A DNA stretch of 64,000 nucleotides, from assembly GCA_964370185.1 (NCBI GenBank), contig CAYJIJ010000003.1:4875-68874 (forward strand), given 5' to 3'. Position numbers and translations under genes: made by a program. The notes beneath the pieces were generated by a model. It ran no database searches and was not told where the DNA came from. It worked only from the letters and a program-made list of their open reading frames with translations. Below are positions 61,429 through 64,000 of the stretch, one piece after another (the first letter of the stretch is position 1; every line of letters begins with the position of its first letter). Origin of the DNA: CAYJEQ01 sp964370185 (GTDB lineage Bacteria > Bacillota > Clostridia > Oscillospirales > Ruminococcaceae).

Positions 61429-61457
61429 ATATTAATATACGCAACCCCTTTTGTCAA
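61429..61457 (-). promoter_or_regulatory. sigma-A promoter of the polyamine operon
   Basis: On the minus strand: TTGACA (61452-61457), a 17-base spacer and TAATAT (61429-61434). Confidence 0.8.
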
Positions 61458-61590
61458 GAGGTTATGAAGGGATTTTTTAAATTAATTCTCATCTGCCAAT
61501 TGTGGTAGAAATTTTCCTTTGTGGAACTGTTAAATTAGAGTAAAAAATATTTAAAAACTTAAAATAAAAAGCTGGGATTTTATTTTTATC

Positions 61591-62940
61591 CTATATACTA
61601 CCTACAACCTTTTTCCTATTGAGGATAAAATAATATCCTGCAAATCCTATTAAGGAGAAGATAGCTGCACTTGCCGCCGACATTCCAAGCTTAAAAAGTG
61701 TTGGATTAGCGCTGTTAACCACAAAATATGCTATCGGTATACGCACCAAAAATGTTGAAATAAGCCCCAACCACATAACAAATGTGGTGTGTCCTGCGCC
61801 ACTCAGATAGCCTGAGAAAGGGCTCTCAAATGCCTTGCTGGCACTTTCTATGGAAGTAGCCATCAAAAACATTGCCGCACCTGTGATTACGGCCGTATCA
61901 CTTGTAAATAGGCTTGCCAGTATATCCCCGTGGAAAAACCCTGCATAGAATAAGACGCTTGCAAGCACAAGTGAGATGCTAAAACACATCCAAACACTTT
62001 TCTTAGCCCTGTCGTACTGATTTACGGCGGTGTTTTGTGCAACAAAGGTTGAAACAGCGCTCGTCATGGATAGGGGGATTAAAAACATATAATAGAATAT
62101 TTTTTCAGCCACACCTACACTGGCGGACTCAATTAATCCAAGTGAGTTTACAAGTGCAGTAATAATTAAAAATGAAAATCCATTAAAAAAGCTTTGGGCA
62201 GCAAGGGGTGAGCCGATTTTGAGTATCTCCTTTTCCATCATTTTATCCCTTTTTAGGTTTTCTTTACTAAAGGGCACTGGGAGGCCTTTTTTCTTCATAT
62301 ATATGTATGAGCAAAGCAAACTAAGTGCCTGTGCCATTATTGTTGCAATGGCAGTGCCGGAGGAATCCATCCCAAGCAGTGCAACAAACAATAAATCGAG
62401 CAGAATATTGGCAGTACAAGCTATCGCCACGAAGATAAGAGGGGTTTTAGAATTGCCAAATCCCCTAAATACACCGCTTATCAAATTATACCCCGTGATG
62501 AACACTATCCCCGAAGCACAGATTGCAATATAGTTTTTTGTTTTCTCAAAAGCTCCCTCGGGTGCATTTACAAAATGCGTAATCACATCCGAGAGTGGAA
62601 GAATAATAGCGGTTATAACAATTGCTAAAATAAAGAATATGCGGATGGTTGTACCGATGGCATTAGCGGTTTCCTTTTGCTTTTTTTGAGCAAAATACTT
62701 CGCTATTACTATTGTGCTTCCCGTGGATAGACCTGTTATAAGCCCCGTTATTATCAGTATAACCTGCGAACCGCTTGAAACGGCTGAAATATCTGCAGGG
62801 CCGCAAAATCTGCCCACCACCCACATATCGACAGAGCTATATGCCGCCTGCAACATCAATGCAAAAAATATTGGTGCTACAAATTTCATGAGTGGTAAAA
62901 GAATAGGGCCTTGTAAAAATTGATTTTCGCTCTTAGTCAT
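61591..62940 (-). CDS. MATE-family multidrug/metabolite efflux transporter
   Basis: 449 residues, twelve predicted membrane segments. Typical start FLQGPILLPLMKFVAPIFFA, then VDMWVVGRFCG, GLSTGSTIVIAKYFAQK and in the second half FVAQNTAVNQYDRAKK. Exports cationic compounds using a Na+ or H+ gradient. It lies 115 bases downstream of the marR-type regulator on the same strand, so it is the probable regulated target. Confidence 0.93.
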   Translation of the reverse strand: MTKSENQFLQGPILLPLMKFVAPIFFALMLQAAYSSVDMWVVGRFCGPADISAVSSGSQVILIITGLITGLSTGSTIVIAKYFAQKKQKETANAIGTTIRIFFILAIVITAIILPLSDVITHFVNAPEGAFEKTKNYIAICASGIVFITGYNLISGVFRGFGNSKTPLIFVAIACTANILLDLLFVALLGMDSSGTAIATIMAQALSLLCSYIYMKKKGLPVPFSKENLKRDKMMEKEILKIGSPLAAQSFFNGFSFLIITALVNSLGLIESASVGVAEKIFYYMFLIPLSMTSAVSTFVAQNTAVNQYDRAKKSVWMCFSISLVLASVLFYAGFFHGDILASLFTSDTAVITGAAMFLMATSIESASKAFESPFSGYLSGAGHTTFVMWLGLISTFLVRIPIAYFVVNSANPTLFKLGMSAASAAIFSLIGFAGYYFILNRKKVVGSI

Positions 62941-63055
62941 TGAAAATTCTCCTTTAATTTGGTGGGATGGTTAAGGGAAGCTCTAATCCAAAGATTTTGC
63001 AAGAAGCAGACAAATTACATCAACGCCAAATAGATATTATTTCCATAAAATAGCG

Positions 63056-63496
63056 CTAATTTTTATGATGCGCAAGCATAAAATCCCCTATTGCAGACAG
63101 TGCTTTGCATAGTATTTCGAGTTCTTGTTCTGAGAAGTGTTCTGTCAGTTTTTTAGAAATGGTGCTCTCGAGTGAATTTTCGCAAAAATCAAAATAAGCA
63201 TCTTCATTAATAAATAAGTAGTAAACCCTTTTATCGCTTTCGCTTTGCTTTCGAGTGATGTAGCCTTTTTTTGCAAGCTCGTTTATCTTTTTTGTAACAG
63301 ATGGTCTTGAAACATGGAGCATATCCGCTATTGCGGTGGAGGTGTACTCTCCTGAATGGGCAGAAATGATATCAAGATAAAGTATGTCGTTATAGGTGAG
63401 TTTATCTCCAGTCCTCAAGGCGTTTTGCAGTTGCAATTCGGATATTGCTAAATCGTGATAAAATTTATTGACTGCTTTCGACACTTCTTTAATCAA
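63056..63496 (-). CDS. MarR-family transcriptional regulator
   Basis: 146 residues with the winged-helix domain: STAIADMLHVSRPSVTKKINELAKKGYI (cited in parts, SRPSVTKKIN being the recognition helix) and KRVYYLFI. The TTG start at 63496 has GGGGG at suitable spacing. Two direct repeats overlap its promoter, so it probably represses itself and the MATE gene. Confidence 0.9.
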   Translation of the reverse strand: MIKEVSKAVNKFYHDLAISELQLQNALRTGDKLTYNDILYLDIISAHSGEYTSTAIADMLHVSRPSVTKKINELAKKGYITRKQSESDKRVYYLFINEDAYFDFCENSLESTISKKLTEHFSEQELEILCKALSAIGDFMLAHHKN

Positions 63497-63518
63497 AATT
63501 TCGCCCCCTGTAAAATAA

Positions 63519-63579
63519 AGTTATTATAAGCTAATTATTGTGGCGTAATTATTATAAGTTAACTATATTTCATTGTCAA
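63519..63579 (-). promoter_or_regulatory. marR promoter with repeated operator-like sites
   Basis: On the minus strand: TTGACA (63574-63579), 17-base spacer, TATAAT (63551-63556). TTATTATAAG followed by yTAA occurs twice, near 63520-63533 and 63549-63562, overlapping the -10 region and the start area. Confidence 0.7.
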
Positions 63580-63711
63580 TAATACAATGCCTTAAATTTC
63601 TCCACTGGGAGAGGGGGAGATAGCGCTCGCCTTAGCTTGACACCTTGGGTGGCAATGCTCAAACACACAGCCGCAAAAGCATCTTCTTGGCATTTTTTCG
63701 CCCTCGCTCCT

Positions 63712-63812
63712 CGCCTTACACGAGTAAGGCTTCCTCCCTCAGACAAAAAACTACTCAAAAATCTGCCCTTATCGGTGCAAAGCAGTTTTAGTGAAAACTA
63801 TTCCACTAAAAC
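63712..63812. repeat. two hairpins in the marR upstream gap
   Basis: GCCTTAC-ACGA-GTAAGGC near 63712-63729 and GTTTTAGTG/CACTAAAAC near 63785-63812. No gene that I can support lies in 63580-63829. Confidence 0.4.
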
Positions 63813-63829
63813 CTGTGCGAGTTCGCCTA

Positions 63830-63858
63830 TTGACACCCTTACCGCTTTATGATAGTAT
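63830..63858 (+). promoter_or_regulatory. sigma-A promoter of the B-box-like gene
   Basis: TTGACA (63830-63835), a 17-base spacer and TAGTAT (63853-63858), 37 bases before the start. Confidence 0.75.
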
Positions 63859-63895
63859 TTTTGACGGTAAAAAATAAAAAGGAGTACACGTTTTA

Positions 63896-64000
63896 ATGAG
63901 ATGTTATTTTCACGAAGAGTTAAATGCGGTTGCTACTTGCCAAGCCTGTGGCAAATCACTTTGCAAAGAATGTGCCGCTAAATACACCCCCTGTGCCTGC
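63896..64000 (+). CDS. B-box-type zinc finger protein, 3' end outside window
   Basis: The first 35 residues of a protein that runs off the window. C3, H6, C15, C18, C23 and C26 (CYFHEE, CQACGKSLCKECA) match the N-terminal B-box-like zinc finger seen in many bacterial membrane proteins, often followed by transmembrane segments. AAGGAG lies upstream. Nothing can be said about the rest. Confidence 0.8.
   Translation, partial: MRCYFHEELNAVATCQACGKSLCKECAAKYTPCAC

Noticed and set aside
63576..63758. Minus-strand 60-residue frame upstream of marR
   Set aside because: No ribosome site, low-complexity product, and it overlaps the marR promoter.

Overview
The window is an AT-rich stretch of a low-GC, Gram-positive, anaerobic Firmicute. 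The gene content and order point to the class Clostridia, perhaps an Oscillospiraceae-like gut bacterium. The evidence is the neighbourhoods ricT-holB-darA, era-yqzL-recO and ybeY-phoH, Shine-Dalgarno sites close to AAGGAGG, consensus sigma-A promoters, a 2[4Fe-4S] ferredoxin, and corrinoid-dependent methyl-transfer genes. Species cannot be named from the sequence alone.

Region 1 (1-10.4 kb) looks accessory. A tyrosine recombinase cut by the window edge is followed by a corrinoid protein, a divergent PocR-AraC regulator, and a minus-strand run: ridA, a GltS-like Na+ symporter, a MmgE/PrpD protein, an MttB-family methyltransferase and a second MmgE/PrpD protein. This reads as an uncharacterised pathway that imports a methylated, probably acidic amino-acid-like compound and demethylates it. 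A decayed second mttB lies inside the run. The block ends at a tRNA-Arg(CCG) gene beside a truncated tRNA copy.

Region 2 (10.5-25 kb) is mostly housekeeping: a tiny Asn-rich protein, ferredoxin, ricT, holB, darA, a YaaO-like decarboxylase, a short QueG-like protein, a FemAB-family ligase, a DUF1846 protein, an ArsR/ArsP-like pair whose permease has a Cys-pair-rich loop, two envelope proteins, and proBA.

Region 3 (25.4-41.8 kb) is a twelve-gene Wzx/Wzy-type surface polysaccharide operon. It holds WbpB/WbpE/WbpD-like genes for a diacetamido-uronic acid, a Ugd-like dehydrogenase and an asparagine-synthase-like protein that may amidate uronic acids. A convergent MBOAT/DHHW-type pair follows, in which the usual catalytic residues are replaced. 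A FlaA1/CapD-type dehydratase lies apart at 52 kb.

Region 4 (41.9-51.7 kb) is a minus-strand housekeeping block: an RNase M5-like Toprim protein, holA, comEC, recO, a YqzL-like gene, era, ybeY, phoH and cinA. Its gaps carry repeats. A RAYT transposase at 54.0 kb has REP-like arms inside its own gene.

Region 5 (54.6-61.5 kb) is a polyamine cluster, speD-speA-speE-speB-carboxyspermidine dehydrogenase-nspC. It encodes both known routes from putrescine to spermidine and is headed by a structured leader of about 350 nt ending in an attenuator-like hairpin. The window closes with marR-MATE and the start of a B-box-like zinc protein.
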